DNA of 64,000 nt from Lumbricus terrestris (Eukaryota; Annelida; Clitellata; Crassiclitellata; Lumbricidae): contig OX457038.1 in assembly GCA_949752735.1 (NCBI GenBank), positions 66,602,693 through 66,666,692 of the forward strand, given 5' to 3'. The translations under genes and the position numbers were made by a program. Within the stretch, counting starts at the first letter, position 1. Each line of letters opens with the position of its first letter. This document shows positions 11,128-24,774 of this stretch, piece after piece. The notes beneath the pieces were generated by a model. It was not told where the DNA came from and did not search any database. It saw only the letters and a list, made by a program, of their open reading frames with translations.

Positions 11128-11217
11128 CTCCTGTGATCGACGATTCTTGAACTTCAACCATGGACCTGATCTCTCCCTCTGGTACTGAAGAGTGTACTGT
11201 TCCATGAACTCCTGACC
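11128..11217 (-). CDS. DDR: DDR coding exon 4: discoidin domain
   Basis: A 90-base, phase 0/0 exon of 30 codons beginning [15 protein letters not shown] and ending NRRSQE (residues 144-173). It matches the family segment containing the EF motif and the strand that reads YxxxYSRDGxxW in vertebrates. The acceptor is gtggctag|GGTCAG and the donor GGAG|GTAAGTG is strong. The Glu equivalent to human DDR2 Glu113 is kept. The exon is too short to stand out as an open frame and was found by looking for the missing discoidin segment. An ATCC-repeat array abuts it, starting only a few bases beyond the donor. Confidence 0.93.
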
Positions 11218-12051
11218 CTAGCCACATCAACCAATGAACAATCAGACGCCCTTCGCATTCGCATCACGCCCTTCCCACGCGTCCATCTCATGGAAAGGTC
11301 ATCACCCGCGTATTATGAGGCGAGGCGTGAAGCATCGGAAACATGGTCGAAAAGAGAAACTAAGAGGTTGCAGCGCCACCGACTCAATCCTCTTGATCAT
11401 TCGATCATCGATCACCAAAGCTGAATCCATTCACTTACTGGTCAGTTCATAATATTATATTGATCGAATCATTTATGCTTCTCGTCACTCAATTAACAAT
11501 TGCAACGGTATGGCTGTCTTACGGCGCCATATAAATTGCCGTAATCAATGTTAATTCACTTATTAATTCCAAAAAATAAAGTTTTTTAAAAATAGTTTGA
11601 ACGTTAGATGATTTCGTTCATAATTCAGTCTCAAATTTGTTCACTAATTTAATTATTCGTCGAATCAATCGTTATTTTGCATTTGTCAAGCTCATAGAAT
11701 TTTTGTTGATTGTTGATTCAATTGTCATACGTTTTTGTTTAAGTATAGCTTCTGTCTCAGTAACTTCTTCTGCTTTTGTACTTTCTTCTGTTTCATTAAC
11801 TTCTTCAGCCTTAATACCGTACTTACTTGTTTTCAGTACCTTTTTTGCCTAGTGCTTACTTCTGGCTCACTACCTTCTTCTGCCTTAGTACCATACTTTC
11901 TTCTGTTTCCGTATACATTCCTTTATTTTAAATTTAAATTAATACCTTCATCTTGGAATCACAGAACTCTCTATAGGATAGAGTAGTGCCCTTGAAGAAG
12001 CGCTACACAAATTAATTTAATGAATTAAAAATAATAAGATTGTTCTCTTGC

Positions 12052-12193
12052 CTGTCCGTTGTCAAAGCGACCTTGAGTCTCGACGTAAGTGATGACCTTC
12101 AGATGGTCGAAGTTGATCTGGAGGAATTCCAGGACATCCCGTGAGACGAGTGACTTCGGACACCACGCTCCACCCATAGTCTCCGTTCTTATC
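12052..12193 (-). CDS. DDR: DDR coding exon 3: discoidin domain with GC splice donor
   Basis: Encodes residues 97-143, including GGAWCPKS (second conserved cysteine, C107), [15 protein letters not shown] and [10 protein letters not shown]. The acceptor is cttgtag|GATAAG; one leading base completes Arg96. The exon must end after CAG at 12052, because the next exon continues GQEF and the join aligns with the family without a gap (human DDR2 GRHAGGHGIEF). The next intron bases are GCAAGA, so this is a GC-AG intron with an otherwise near-ideal donor. Read-through would give only about nine more codons before a stop. The Arg equivalent to human DDR2 Arg105 is present, while the position of Asp69 (two before AWC) is Gly. 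Confidence 0.94.
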
Positions 12194-12218
12194 CTACAAG
12201 AACCACGAAACGAATGGA

Positions 12219-12472
12219 TGGGTGTATGGGTTGTAGGATGGATGGATGGATGGGTGGGTGGATGGGTGGATGGATGGATAGATGAATAGATGGATGGACA
12301 GAGGGTGGATGGATAAATGGTTGGGTGGATGGATGGATGCATTGGTTGATTGATTGATTGATTAATTGATTGATGAATGGATGGATGAATGGATGCATGG
12401 ATGGATGGATGCATGCATGGACGAATGGATACATAGGTGGGAGTTGGCTGGGATGGATGGATAAGCGGAAGG

Positions 12473-12553
<81 letters not shown>
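12219..12553 (+). repeat. (GGAT)n array followed by (GT)n
   Basis: ggat/ggtg tetramers at 12219-12450, then a perfect gt run of about 80 bp at 12474-12553. It begins about 25 bases upstream of the DDR exon 3 acceptor. Confidence 0.94.
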
Positions 12554-12556
<3 letters not shown>

Positions 12557-13244
12557 TAGCGGGTTATTTGTCAATTTGTTTGGCTTGTTTATTGGCTGAT
12601 GTATTACTAGAGACTGCATAAATTCACCGATGAATTAACTTACTAACTCACTTATTGACGGATTTAAAAATATTCATCAAAAGAAAAACCAATTCCTTTC
12701 ACTTGCGTCATCAATTCTTCAGCATTTTGCAGGTTGACACCGCTGCAGGTGGCCTAAGGAAGAATTATCTTTAAAAAACCACCTCTTTCCATATAAATAG
12801 CATAAATCCAATATTATTCTAATCGTATTACAGTATAAATAATTCATACGTTCCCTCCTTCTCGAAAGAAGTTGGCAGTCAAAACTCCTGTTGAGACGCA
12901 ATGTCTCGGATCGCAGACATCAAGCATTAACCTCTCTTCTCACTAACTCACCGCTGCGACGTCCGTGGTGCTTTGCTTATCGCTTAGTAACAATGCTTAA
13001 GCATTCGACTTAATGCATTTTCATTAGACGTGCGCTGGAATGGATGCCCGGCTCTATACCGGTAATTCTGTTATTGATTCGAAGCGAAATGAGACCGGAC
13101 GTGACTTTGGCGACATTCGTCTTAATTTAGCAGAGTATAAGCCAAGGTAAGACTCGATTAGATGAAGCGAGGGCAGATTAGACCTGAGAGTCAGGTAATG
13201 CAATGATAACAAAATACTATCAATTTTGCCTCTATATATATATG
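12554..13244. other. Intron 2, unique-looking DNA
   Basis: No gene, transposon end or structured repeat was recognised. The composition is AT-rich and ordinary. Confidence 0.5.
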
Positions 13245-15275
<2,031 letters not shown>

Positions 15276-15480
15276 AAAGCAGGGAGATGGTTGAATGGTC
15301 ACACGCGAGCAGGAAGGTCAGAAGGATGCGGGTTCGACCCCCGTTGGCCCCATTGGGTTACTCAGCCTTCCGTTCACTAGGTGGCGTGAGCAGTATTATC
15401 TTGCCTTGCTGTCTGTCACACTAACATTACCTTCGACTATCGTTAAACTTGTTAACATCTGCTACTACTATAAAAAAACA
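15276..15480 (+). mobile_element. tRNA-derived SINE, plus strand
   Basis: gagatggttgaatggtcaca (A-box-like) is followed by gcgggttcgaccccc at about 15328-15342 (B box), then gttggccccattggg. This spacing is that of a tRNA-like polymerase III head, and the body continues without cloverleaf pairing. The ends are approximate. Confidence 0.62.
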
Positions 15481-15665
15481 CTTTATGATACGATCATAAT
15501 GCATACTTGCAAGTTTTAATTAATAACGATGGATATAATTAAAATGTATAGATCTATTCTATATTGACCGATGGTAGTATTATGTTCAAGGTTTCTGCAT
15601 CATGTTGCATTGAATGACCACAACGATGGATGACGACAAGATGACATCACCACCAAATGAGTACT

Positions 15666-15752
15666 CATACTCCTCCTCCTCCTCATCTTCCTCCTCTTTC
15701 TCTTCTTCCTCCTCCTCCTCCTCCTCCTCCTCCTCCTCCTCCTCCTCCTACT
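15666..15752 (+). repeat. (TCC)n trinucleotide tract
   Basis: ctc/tcc repeats with a few ttc units. The poly-Ser and poly-Arg frames are artefacts. Confidence 0.93.
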
Positions 15753-15794
15753 CCACCTCTGTGGTAAATTACGTTCGCCCGACTCTCCCTCAAT

Positions 15795-15885
15795 CAGAAC
15801 TGTATTATTGCAAACAATTTTTTTCGAGGGCAACCGCCTCTGTTGTCATAAACCCTCGTCAAATCTGGATCCATCCAACTCCTGC
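15795..15885 (+). repeat. Dispersed repeat fragment shared with 44080-44155
   Basis: Carries cctctgttgtcataaaccct followed by cgtcaaatctggatccatcc. The same run occurs at 44110-44154 with one or two changes, so this is a copy of an unclassified interspersed family. Confidence 0.75.
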
Positions 15886-16297
15886 AAGCCATCGGGTACA
15901 CGACCACGTCGTATATATCTTAAGGCACTTAATATAGCGCATTTTCAATTAGGCCTGCCTATGCAAAAAACGCGTTTCCTGCGTCAGCTATAATTGTGGC
16001 GACGAATGTCATTAATGTAATTAATATCCCAGTCATTAATGTTCTTAATAACCAACCACTAATGTCATTAATGACTAGACTATTACGTCGGTCGGCAACA
16101 CAATGCGTAGCAACCTAGAAAAGGAGTCAGCAATGGCGCGGACCCACGCCCAACCAAACGACACACGCCAACAGTTGACGTGCCAGTCATCGCCTGCATG
16201 TTGGTCGGTAGATCGAAACAACAACACCGGAGGGGTTTGCCGTTCCAAAGACCTGGGTACCTCCCCTCCGCTCACGAGACGAAAATTGCTTCAGCTG

Positions 16298-16728
16298 CAG
16301 GGATGCCACTCTGGATTTTGAAAAAAGGTCAGATCCGGTCGAAAAAAGGCTAGAAAAGGCTAGATTGACGATTTTCCTGTAAAATACATGGATTTTTCCA
16401 ATTTTCCCGCTTGAAATTTCTGACTTTTATTAGTCGTCCGATGATTAAAATTTGCTCTCTTTTTCTTCCCGATAAATTTCTGATGATCTACTTTCTTAGT
16501 CTTTCACTCAAAAATGTCCATTATTTTTGGTCCAAATTCACAAAATATTCGATTTTTTCACGTCTTTTGTGCATTTTCACTTTAAAAATAATAATTTTGT
16601 ATGTAAAAAGTCGAAAAAACTGCCGTGAGAAAAAAGGCTAGATCCTGACCAAAAAACCTAGAAACCTAGACAAGACCGAAAAACCTAGATCTACATGTAG
16701 GTGGAAAAAGCTATGAGTGGCATCCCTG
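16298..16728. mobile_element. hAT-type MITE with perfect 8-bp target duplication
   Basis: Inverted ends cagggatgccact and agtggcatccctg, flanked on both sides by ttcagctg (16290-16297 and 16729-16736). It is 431 bp and non-coding. The interior carries paired aaggctagaaaaggctag and aacctagaaacctaga stretches. A second, truncated member starts at 63507. Confidence 0.93.
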
Positions 16729-16736
16729 TTCAGCTG

Positions 16737-17501
16737 CATGACTGTAGACGTGCTTATATAGGTTCATAGATCTGAGACTCGGACTGGACACAAGGAGACC
16801 TTCCCCCCTGCAGTCGTCGTCGCTGTGTCACGCAGCCCCCGTGATGCCATGAAGGAGAGACCGACCGAAGCGCTCAAAAACTCCGCGGTGTATATAAAAA
16901 CGAAGAATAATTGCGATGCATGCAAGTGCAGGAAATTGGAAACTCCCACAATGGCAGAAATTGCCAACGACCGTATTGTTGTCGGCAGCGGCGGCATTGC
17001 TTTGACTTAGTTCTGCCAGTATTATTAAATTTATTATTATTCGGTTTATAGGTTTTTATATGTCTCTTAGTTTAGTTCTGAGTGTAGTTCTTTGTGTAAA
17101 CAACGCGGTCTCGTTTTTTGTGCAGTTCCTTGCGTAAGCTTATACATGTAGATTCTTATGTTGTTCTTCATTGAATTCTTAGTGTTCTTTTTGCTTGCTT
17201 TTGATCCAACCTTGTCGTTCCTTACTGTTTATCTCTTATCCATTGCTTAGATGAGTTCGGAATTACAATCCCGCTGTGTTGTATGTATTGGCAAGCGAGT
17301 CTGCGAGTGACCACCGGTATAGGCTTTCTCCTCCTGCCGTATAATATTATATAGTATCGCTAATGCTCCTTTTATAACCATATAGCTTCAATTATTACGG
17401 AAGCGATAAACGTAAACACGCAATCGAATATGCATGTCGACATACATAAAGTCAGAGCTTAGTAAGGCACTGAAAGGTTGCTATAAAATCATAAGCAAGA
17501 G

Positions 17502-17503
<2 letters not shown>
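16737..17503. other. Intron 2, unique DNA
   Basis: A moderately GC-rich part at 16780-17010 and an AT/T-rich part after it. No domain, exon or transposon end was recognised. Confidence 0.5.
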
Positions 17504-17599
<96 letters not shown>

Positions 17600-17884
17600 C
17601 GCACACACACCTACGCACACACGCACACACCCAAACACACACTCATACACACATACATACCTACGCATATGCACACACATGTGCGCAAGCACACACGCGG
17701 GCACGCAAGCACACACGCAGGCACAAACGAACACACACACACACACACCCATACATACACACGCACACATACACACACATACATCTATATGCATGTATGC
17801 TTATCACACACACACACACAAACATGCACACACACGCACGCACCTTCACACGCCTACGCGCGCACACACACACACACACGCACA
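17504..17884 (+). repeat. (CA)n compound microsatellite
   Basis: Perfect ca runs at 17504-17595, then irregular ca/cg/cat units to 17884. His/Thr frames are artefacts. Confidence 0.94.
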
Positions 17885-17917
17885 ATAATTTGCATGCAAG
17901 CATATAATACTAGATGT

Positions 17918-18450
17918 GTAACCCGGCGTTGCCCGGGAAATTTAGGGTTTTAAACACCACTCCCCTATGGTACCCAACGTTGACCGCTAAATTTCGAGTT
18001 TTCGCCAACACTCTACCCCACCCCGCTTCCCCAAAAAGCCAAACGTAACATGCCCCGCTAGGGAAATTATTACTGGGCTTGTATGACGTCATTCGGGCTG
18101 TAGACTCTTTTACTGAAGCTCGATACTGTTTACCAACGCGTGAGCGATGAAATCTGTTTTAAAACGCTTCTGTCTTAAAACGCTAATAACTGGAGTTCTA
18201 AAGTGAAATTTCGGGTTTTAAACACTTCCCCACTCTGGTACCCATCGTTGACTGCTAAATTTCGGGTTTTCGCCAACCCTCCACCCCACATCGCTTCTCC
18301 AAAAAGCCAAACGTAACCCGTCCCTGCGGGGCGCTACGGATATTATTACTGGGCGGGTATGACGTCATACGGTGTAGACTCTTGAGTTACGCGCTTGTGT
18401 GATCAATTACTGATAAAATCTGTCTTAAAACGCTAATAATTTTTGTTTTG
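17918..18450 (+). repeat. Two-copy direct repeat, about 260 bp each
   Basis: A unit running aaattt(a/c)gggttttaaacac ... ccaaaaagccaaacgtaac ... tattattactgggc ... gtagactctt ... cttaaaacgctaataa is present twice (about 17935-18205 and 18206-18450) with roughly 80-85 percent identity. The left edge reads aacccggcgttgcccggg, a sequence common at the ends of dispersed animal repeats. The family was not assigned. Confidence 0.8.
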
Positions 18451-18951
18451 AACTGAATTAAAACCTGAAAATAGTCAATCTGACCTTATAATTTGGGTAA
18501 GAATCGATTTCAAAGTTTTTTTTAAACCGACGCTGTTTCATTTCCGAGCCTATTCTGCAGGGGAGAGTCAATTCGTCAAAAGCGTACAAATAAACAAACA
18601 TATGGAATTTCTGCCTTATAATATAGATTTGTTGTCAAGCTGTGTAACTATAGTAAGGAAAGTTGACCCAGTGTGTTTATATAGCTGGGCTGTTATCACG
18701 GTCGTTTCTGCCGTTAAGCCGAAATATCTGTCAACCGCAGCAGCTCCCATCTCTGCAGAGAGATATATAACATATATATATATATATTCCTCATATATAT
18801 ATGATATATATATAATTTATCTCTATATATTATATTTATATAGACATAATGTTGATGGATGCGTCTAATCAATGAGTGAACATCCCATTTGACCTTCTCT
18901 TTGCCCTTTCGCCTTCCTTATATACACATTGTCAACCATCAAATTTAGTAG
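18451..18951. other. Intron 2 DNA before the large duplication
   Basis: Unique-looking, with ta-rich tracts at about 18765-18840. No gene was seen. This is the inferred original left flank of the duplicated block. Confidence 0.5.
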
Positions 18952-19069
18952 CAGCTACTTCCGGAATGTTGCTGTGGACCTTCCGACTCCCCCCCAGGCC
19001 CCACACTGATCGACCAATACAGTTCTGGTCTAAGCACATTGTCACATCTTTAACGCCAGATACCATAAA

Positions 19070-19390
19070 CTGAACTGAACTGAACCATAGACTATAGGCT
19101 GGGGTAGCCTGGACTAAACAATAGACTAGTCTGGGGTAGCCTGAACTAAATTATATAGACTGGGTAGCGTGGACTAAACCATAGACTGGGGTAGCCTGGA
19201 CTAAACCATAGATTGGGGTAGCCTGGACTATAGACTATATAGACTGGGGTAGCCTGGACTAAACCATAGACTGGGGTAGCCTGGACTAAACCATAGACTC
19301 GGGTAGCTTGGACTAAACCATATATCCAGGGGTAGCCTGGACTAACCTACATATATACTGGGGTAGTCTGGACAATGCTGGACTAATTTT
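19070..19390 (+). repeat. Minisatellite, unit about 28 bp (left copy)
   Basis: About ten imperfect copies of a unit with ctggggtagcctggactaaa and ccatagac. It is repeated at 24893-25212 because it lies inside the duplication. Confidence 0.9.
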
Positions 19391-20058
19391 TTTTTTATAA
19401 AAGTCCAAACTATAGACTGAAGCAGACTGGATTAAATAAGACTATGGATTAGATCAGACTTAAACAGACTAAAAGATATTGATTACATTAACGCATATGA
19501 AGATTATTATCTTCATAATTATAGAGCTAACGTTTTCGATTAGGCTCACCAGACAAGATAAGAATAAATCGCATCGGATTACATAAGATTATATAATATT
19601 AGATTACAACAAACAAATCAGCTGTATGCCTGTATGGTAAGCCTGTCAGTTCACTAATGTGGTATTTGAGTGATCGTTAGAGCTGTCAGCCGCGTTAAGA
19701 TAAAGACGCGAGAGTCTATGACCGCCTTCGCCACATGCAGTTTGCCTGAAATCGCCTCAGCAACGGTCAAATTACACCGTCTCATTGACTGAACTCCGCG
19801 CCTGTTCGCGCCTGATAAAGCTATATAATGTTCGTAGAAACCCGACTCACAACGCCTCTGCTTTATGGAGCGCCAACTTTATGGATATTAGGCGTGTAAA
19901 AAGCGCATTAATTTATGGCCTGCATGCGGCCGAGAAAAGATGACGACGCGAACCGCTGCAGAAGAAAAGAGCGCTATATAATATTATGCGCAGTCTCCTC
20001 CACGTCGTAATATATACTCCATGTCCATATCTTGAATTGGATCACACTTACGCATGCG

Positions 20059-20132
<74 letters not shown>

Positions 20133-20526
20133 CTTTCACGTTAATGCATAATTATATATGCGGTGTCATATGCCCATTATATGCGTAATATGCTAGTATA
20201 TATGGACATATCAAATTATATTAGATAGGTCTAATATCTCAAGAGATATATATATTATATATATTATATATATATATATAAACCCTATATAATATATAGT
20301 AAAAGCAGACATTTATGTGAGGGACATTGTGTGTTTAGTGCTCCCACGTATAATACTTAACGATAAATGTGTTGGCTTCAGGCAATGGCAGGCTAAAAGG
20401 CTGCAGGGACAATGCTGTATTTTATCAGCCAGAACTCTAATGTCCATGAGCGTTCCGAGCTCGTTTGTGTCTGCATGGTTGCTCCAGTTAATAACAATAC
20501 ATCTAAATATATATTTAATGTATATA

Positions 20527-21437
20527 CAGGGTGGGCCATAAAAAAGTAACAACCCCCAACGGTGCTTAGCCCATATCTTGGCCAAACATAAGAATTTTTA
20601 AATGAAACTTTACAGTCTTAAAGGCAATTCATATTTACATACAATGGTCAAATTTTAAAAAAATATTTCAAACAGAACAAACGTTATATCACTTTTAGTA
20701 AGTCGACCCACCGTTTTTTGACGATTCAAAAACGCGACGCAACAAAAGTAACAAAAAACCAATTTAATTATTCTGTCAATATCTTGGCCAGAAGTAAGAA
20801 TATCGAAATGAAATTTTAGAGGCTTAAATACAATGCATATCTGCATATGATGGTCAGATTTCATCGAAATATTTCAAACAGAACAAACGTTAAATAACTT
20901 TTAGTGAGGCGACCCATCGTTTTTTGACGATTCAAAAACGTAACGCAACAAAAAGTAACAAAAACATGATTTTTTAAAATTTCATCTCAAATAATTGTTA
21001 TCAAATAGCATTGATATTACCAGACGATCATTAATATTACTATTTTAAACAGAAACAGGGTACCAGCGTAGCTGCACGTCACCATGAAGTCACTTAGCAA
21101 GATGGCAATCAAGTTGGTAAATAAGGAATCTGTCAGATTATTTATTTTGCTATTAAAACAATGCAATTCAAATTTCTAAAAAAAAGAAAACGTTTACTCT
21201 GATAAACAGTGAGAGCGCAAACATTAAAAGTTAAGCTGAGAGTTAAGAGATTTGTCGTGAATGAAAGGAGATCGGCTCGATTGTTCTGGTTTCATTGAGA
21301 AAGCCAATGGCCCCAAATTTCCGAATTTGAAATCGATGGATTGATATTCAATTGCGGAGAGCTATGCTGGAGAAATATCACAATCTGCAACCAAAACCAA
21401 GTGCGGTAAGAGAATGGATGGGCGCATTGGAGTTAAC
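20527..21437 (+). mobile_element. Mariner derivative, truncated left part
   Basis: Starts after TA with cagggtgggccataaaaaag, the inverted end also found at 26349 and (inverse) 27654. It lies inside the left copy of the duplication and breaks off at TTAA 21433-21436, where an unrelated segment begins. In the right copy the same sequence continues into transposase remnant. Confidence 0.9.
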
Positions 21438-22537
21438 CCTTTATCGCATTTTGTTGCCAATTGGTAACAGTAACAAAGTCTTCAGTTTGAGCTAAATAAA
21501 CCATCAAGGTCTATGATTTAATGTTCAATGCTTATCTAGAATATTTTTTCTATGCAAAGAACTAAGCAAAAGCGTGGTCTGAGCGGCGAAAATAAAGAAA
21601 ATCGGCCGTAATGTCATATATTGAAAACTAAGAAATTCATCATTTTTACAGTGCTGGTTTGAATATTTGTACATAATTTGAAGACCTGGAAAAAATCACA
21701 CCGATGACTAAATCATTGTTCTTTAAAACTGCTTTTTAATCAGTAGCTAAGACACTTTGATATCAGAAATATCTACAGGTTTATAGGACCATCCGTTTGG
21801 TCACTGCGTGCAACTGCGGGAAGATAAGGTTTTTTGAAAACAATTCCAATTGGTAACAACATGCACTTTCATAGCATTTCTAGCAAAATCTCGTGCCTAC
21901 CAAATGGCAACAGTGTGCGGCCGTCAGTAATACAAGTATTTGATTGCAATGTAGCCAAATGGCGACAATGTGCATTACTGTAGATAATAAGCATTTGATG
22001 TGCAAGATACTTGGCAGATAATGTTTTGAAACCGTGTCAACAACATAATGTAGGCTATTATCGCTCAGTTTTAAATTTTTAAGCATTAATTAATCAAGGA
22101 ATATTTCCGTGCAGTTGGACTTTCAAGCGAACATGTTGTTCCAGTCTCAGTCACAGTATGACTTTTTAAAATTTCTCAATTCCTGTAACTATTAACTTTT
22201 CTTTGGCATCACTCATATGCTTGTTGCTAGATCTCAATTACAACATGTCACACTCACATCAATGTTCTGATCTAAGCAAAAACTCTCAATTTCATACAAG
22301 TTTTTACTTTATTATCAATGATGTGTTCCATATTTCCTCTTATTTTTTATCATAAAAAATGCTATTGCTGTGCAGATTAGCACTTCAAATGATAATCTCT
22401 ACAGCATGTTATGATTCCTATCTTTCAATTTGTAGTCAATCAATTTGCTTCTACTGTGTAAGAATAAACTATTATCCTCAGCCTTGATGTCTTAGTGAAC
22501 ATAATTACTAAATGGAGGTAACATTTTAACAAATAAT

Positions 22538-22920
22538 ATGGGGAAGCATCACAGGAGTCCAACGAACAGAACCAGAAGCGGTGCAACGCACCAAAGAGCA
22601 AAAAGAGAGTCTGCAGTTTTCAAATGGGAAGATGGTAGTCAAAATTTAGTTTACTGCGATGAACTGGATGCCGGTGATGGTGTTCCACTGACAAAAGATG
22701 CACAGATATAGTAGTTTTGGAAGCCTGAAAAAATTTATAATGGGGTTGTAGTACATCTATTTAAGAAACAGAATAAGGTTGCATCGACTGCAATGACTTC
22801 AGGCAGCCAGGGAGAGATAAACAGTGAAGAAATGACTTCGATTCAAAATGCAATGACTTCAGACAGGAATGAAGAGGTAAACACTGAGGAAATAGTTTCA
22901 ATTCAAAGTGCAAGGAATTG
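22538..22920 (+). pseudogene. Broken reading frame leading into the 60-bp repeats
   Basis: From ATG 22538, a frame of 57 codons (MGKHHRSPTNRTRSGATHQR onward, basic then acidic) ends in two adjacent TAG codons at about 22709. The same frame then continues FWKPEKIYNGVVVHLF and runs into the first repeat units. This looks like the 5' part of a decayed element-encoded protein. No domain was recognised. Confidence 0.45.
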
Positions 22921-24000
22921 TGACAGCCATGAAGCGATTAACACAGGAAATAGTTTCAATTATTCAAAGTGCAAGGAATTCTGACAGCCATGAACTGGTA
23001 AACACTGAGGAAATAGTTTCAATTCAAAGTGCAAGGAATTCTGACAGCCATGAACTGGTAAACACTGAGGAAATAGTTTCAATTCAAAGTACAAGGAATT
23101 CTGACAGCCATGAACTGGTAAACACTGAGGAAATAGTTTCAATTCAAAGTGCAAGGAATTCTGACAGCTATGAAGTGGTAAACACTGAGGAAATAGTTTC
23201 AATTCAAAGTGCAAGGAATTCTGACAGCCATGAAGGGGTAAACACTGAGGAAATAGTTTCAATTCAAAGTGCAAGGAATTCTGACAGCTATGAAGTGGTA
23301 AACACTGAGGAAATAGTTTCAATTCAAAGTGCAGGAATTCTGACAGCTATGAAGTGGTAAACACTGAGGAAATAGTTTCAATTCAAAGTGCAAGGAATTC
23401 TGACAGCCATGAACTGGTAAGCACTGAGGAAATAGTTTCAATTCAAAGTGCAAGGAATTCTGACAGCCATGAACTGGTAAACACTGAGGAAATAGTTTCA
23501 ATTCAAAGTGCAAGGAATTCTGACAGCTATGAAGTGGTAAACACTGAGGAAATAGTTTCAATTCAAAGTGCAAGGAATTCTGACAGCCATGAAGGGGTAA
23601 ACACTGAGGAAATAGTTTCAATTCAAAGTGCAAAGAATTCTGACAGCTATGAAGTGGTAAACACTGAGGAAATAGTTTCAATTCAAAGTGCAGGAATTCT
23701 GACAGCTATGAAGTGGTAAACACTGAGGAAATAGTTTCAATTCAAAGTGCAAGGAATTCTGACAGCCATGAACTGGTAAACACTGAGGAAATGGTTTCAA
23801 TTCAAAGTGCAAGGAATTCTGACAGCCATGCACTGGTAAACACTGAGGAAATAGTTTCAATTCAAAGTGCAAGGAATTCTGACAGCCATGAACTGGTAAA
23901 CACTGAGGAAATAGTTTCAATTCAAAGTGCAAGGAATTTTAACAGCCATGAAGCAGTGAGCACCAAGGAAAGGGTTTCAATTCAAAGTGCAATGACTCCA
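22850..24000 (+). repeat. 60-bp coding-like minisatellite with higher-order pattern
   Basis: About 19 tandem 60-bp units (core aactggtaaacactgaggaa, atagtttcaattcaaagtgc). Being a multiple of three, it stays open as SARNSDSHELVNTEEIVSIQ repeats. Unit variants (ELV, EVV, EGV) recur in the same order twice. A one-base deletion (gtgcagg for gtgcaagg) occurs at about 23331 and again at about 23690, so a six-unit block of 359 bp was duplicated as a whole. The minus strand is also open. The deletions shift the frame, so it does not encode one long protein. Confidence 0.95.
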
Positions 24001-24774
24001 GACAGGCATGAAGAGGTAAACACTATCATGCAGCAAGTGCAGCGTTGCACTTTGTTGCAACAAAACGAAGAACTGTTTTGTGGAATATCATGTCACTAAC
24101 TGACACACTTCAAGAGAGTTGCTTACACCAGTTTACAGTTTAACTGGTTTTTAAGTGCTGCAAACAAAATAGTTTTCTTTGCCTGTTGTAGATCTACTCT
24201 AAAAGTAGAGTCTGTGTAGTTTCATATTGAAAAATTCAGGCAGGTTTATGTGACTTTAATTTTCCTCGGAGTTTGTACATCATAGTAGGCTATAAAGTTG
24301 TTATTATATTCCTAGCAAAATAATAGTTATGTTTTCAAGTACAGTATTTTGCATGTTTAATGTTAATGAATTATAGTAAATAATGAAATAATGAATTCAT
24401 AATATTCTTATAATGTACAATGCTTGTAATAAGTTCCTAATAATAAGTTCACTATTTTAAATACTGTATATGTCAGATAACTGCATGCCATTAGGCCCAT
24501 TGCCAAATGACTTCAATAGATAGCAATGCTGTTGTTTGTTCACTTTTGCATGCTGTTGCCAAATGGCGATGCATTGCTTCTCCGATCATTGCATCTTGTT
24601 ACCAATTGGCAACCGGTAAATTGTATGGCTCTTGCATGCAGTTACCAATTGGTCAACGTCATTTTTTCTTCAAATTTACAAATCCTGAGAATAATTTCGA
24701 CTTTCTAAAAGTGCCAATTGATTACAAAATGCATTTCCCACAACATATATTTTTTTCAGCGCAAACAAAAAAAT

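Larger units (their letters stand above)
18952..21437 (+). repeat. Large direct duplication, left copy (2486 bp)
   Basis: Begins cagctacttccggaatgttg and ends ggagttaac. It matches 24775-27259 base for base as far as I could compare, apart from one T in a T-run (10 versus 9) near 19387-19396. Even the internal (ca)n tract (20063-20130) is the same length in both copies. Contents in order: a minisatellite of about 28 bp, unique DNA, (ca)n, ta-rich DNA, and the left 0.9 kb of a mariner derivative (from 20527), which stops exactly at a TTAA (21433-21436). Confidence 0.96.
21437..24774 (+). mobile_element. 3.3-kb segment between the duplicates, possible piggyBac-like remnant
   Basis: Begins TTAA-ccctttatcgcattttgttg, i.e. 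at a TTAA target followed by CCC as in piggyBac elements. Near both ends it has repeated, partly palindromic motifs of the type gttaccaattggtaac (about 21452, 21845, 21897, 21953; 24505, 24553, 24595, 24640, 24713), as expected of transposase-binding subterminal repeats. A degraded inverse of the left end may be present at 24713-24741 (ccaattgattacaaaatgca). There is no intact right end or TTAA before the right duplicate starts. No transposase domain was recognised inside. The family assignment is inference. Confidence 0.5.

Noticed and set aside
22850..24000. CRISPR-like array of regular repeats
   Set aside because: The 60-bp units are directly adjacent without unique spacers, in a eukaryotic intron.
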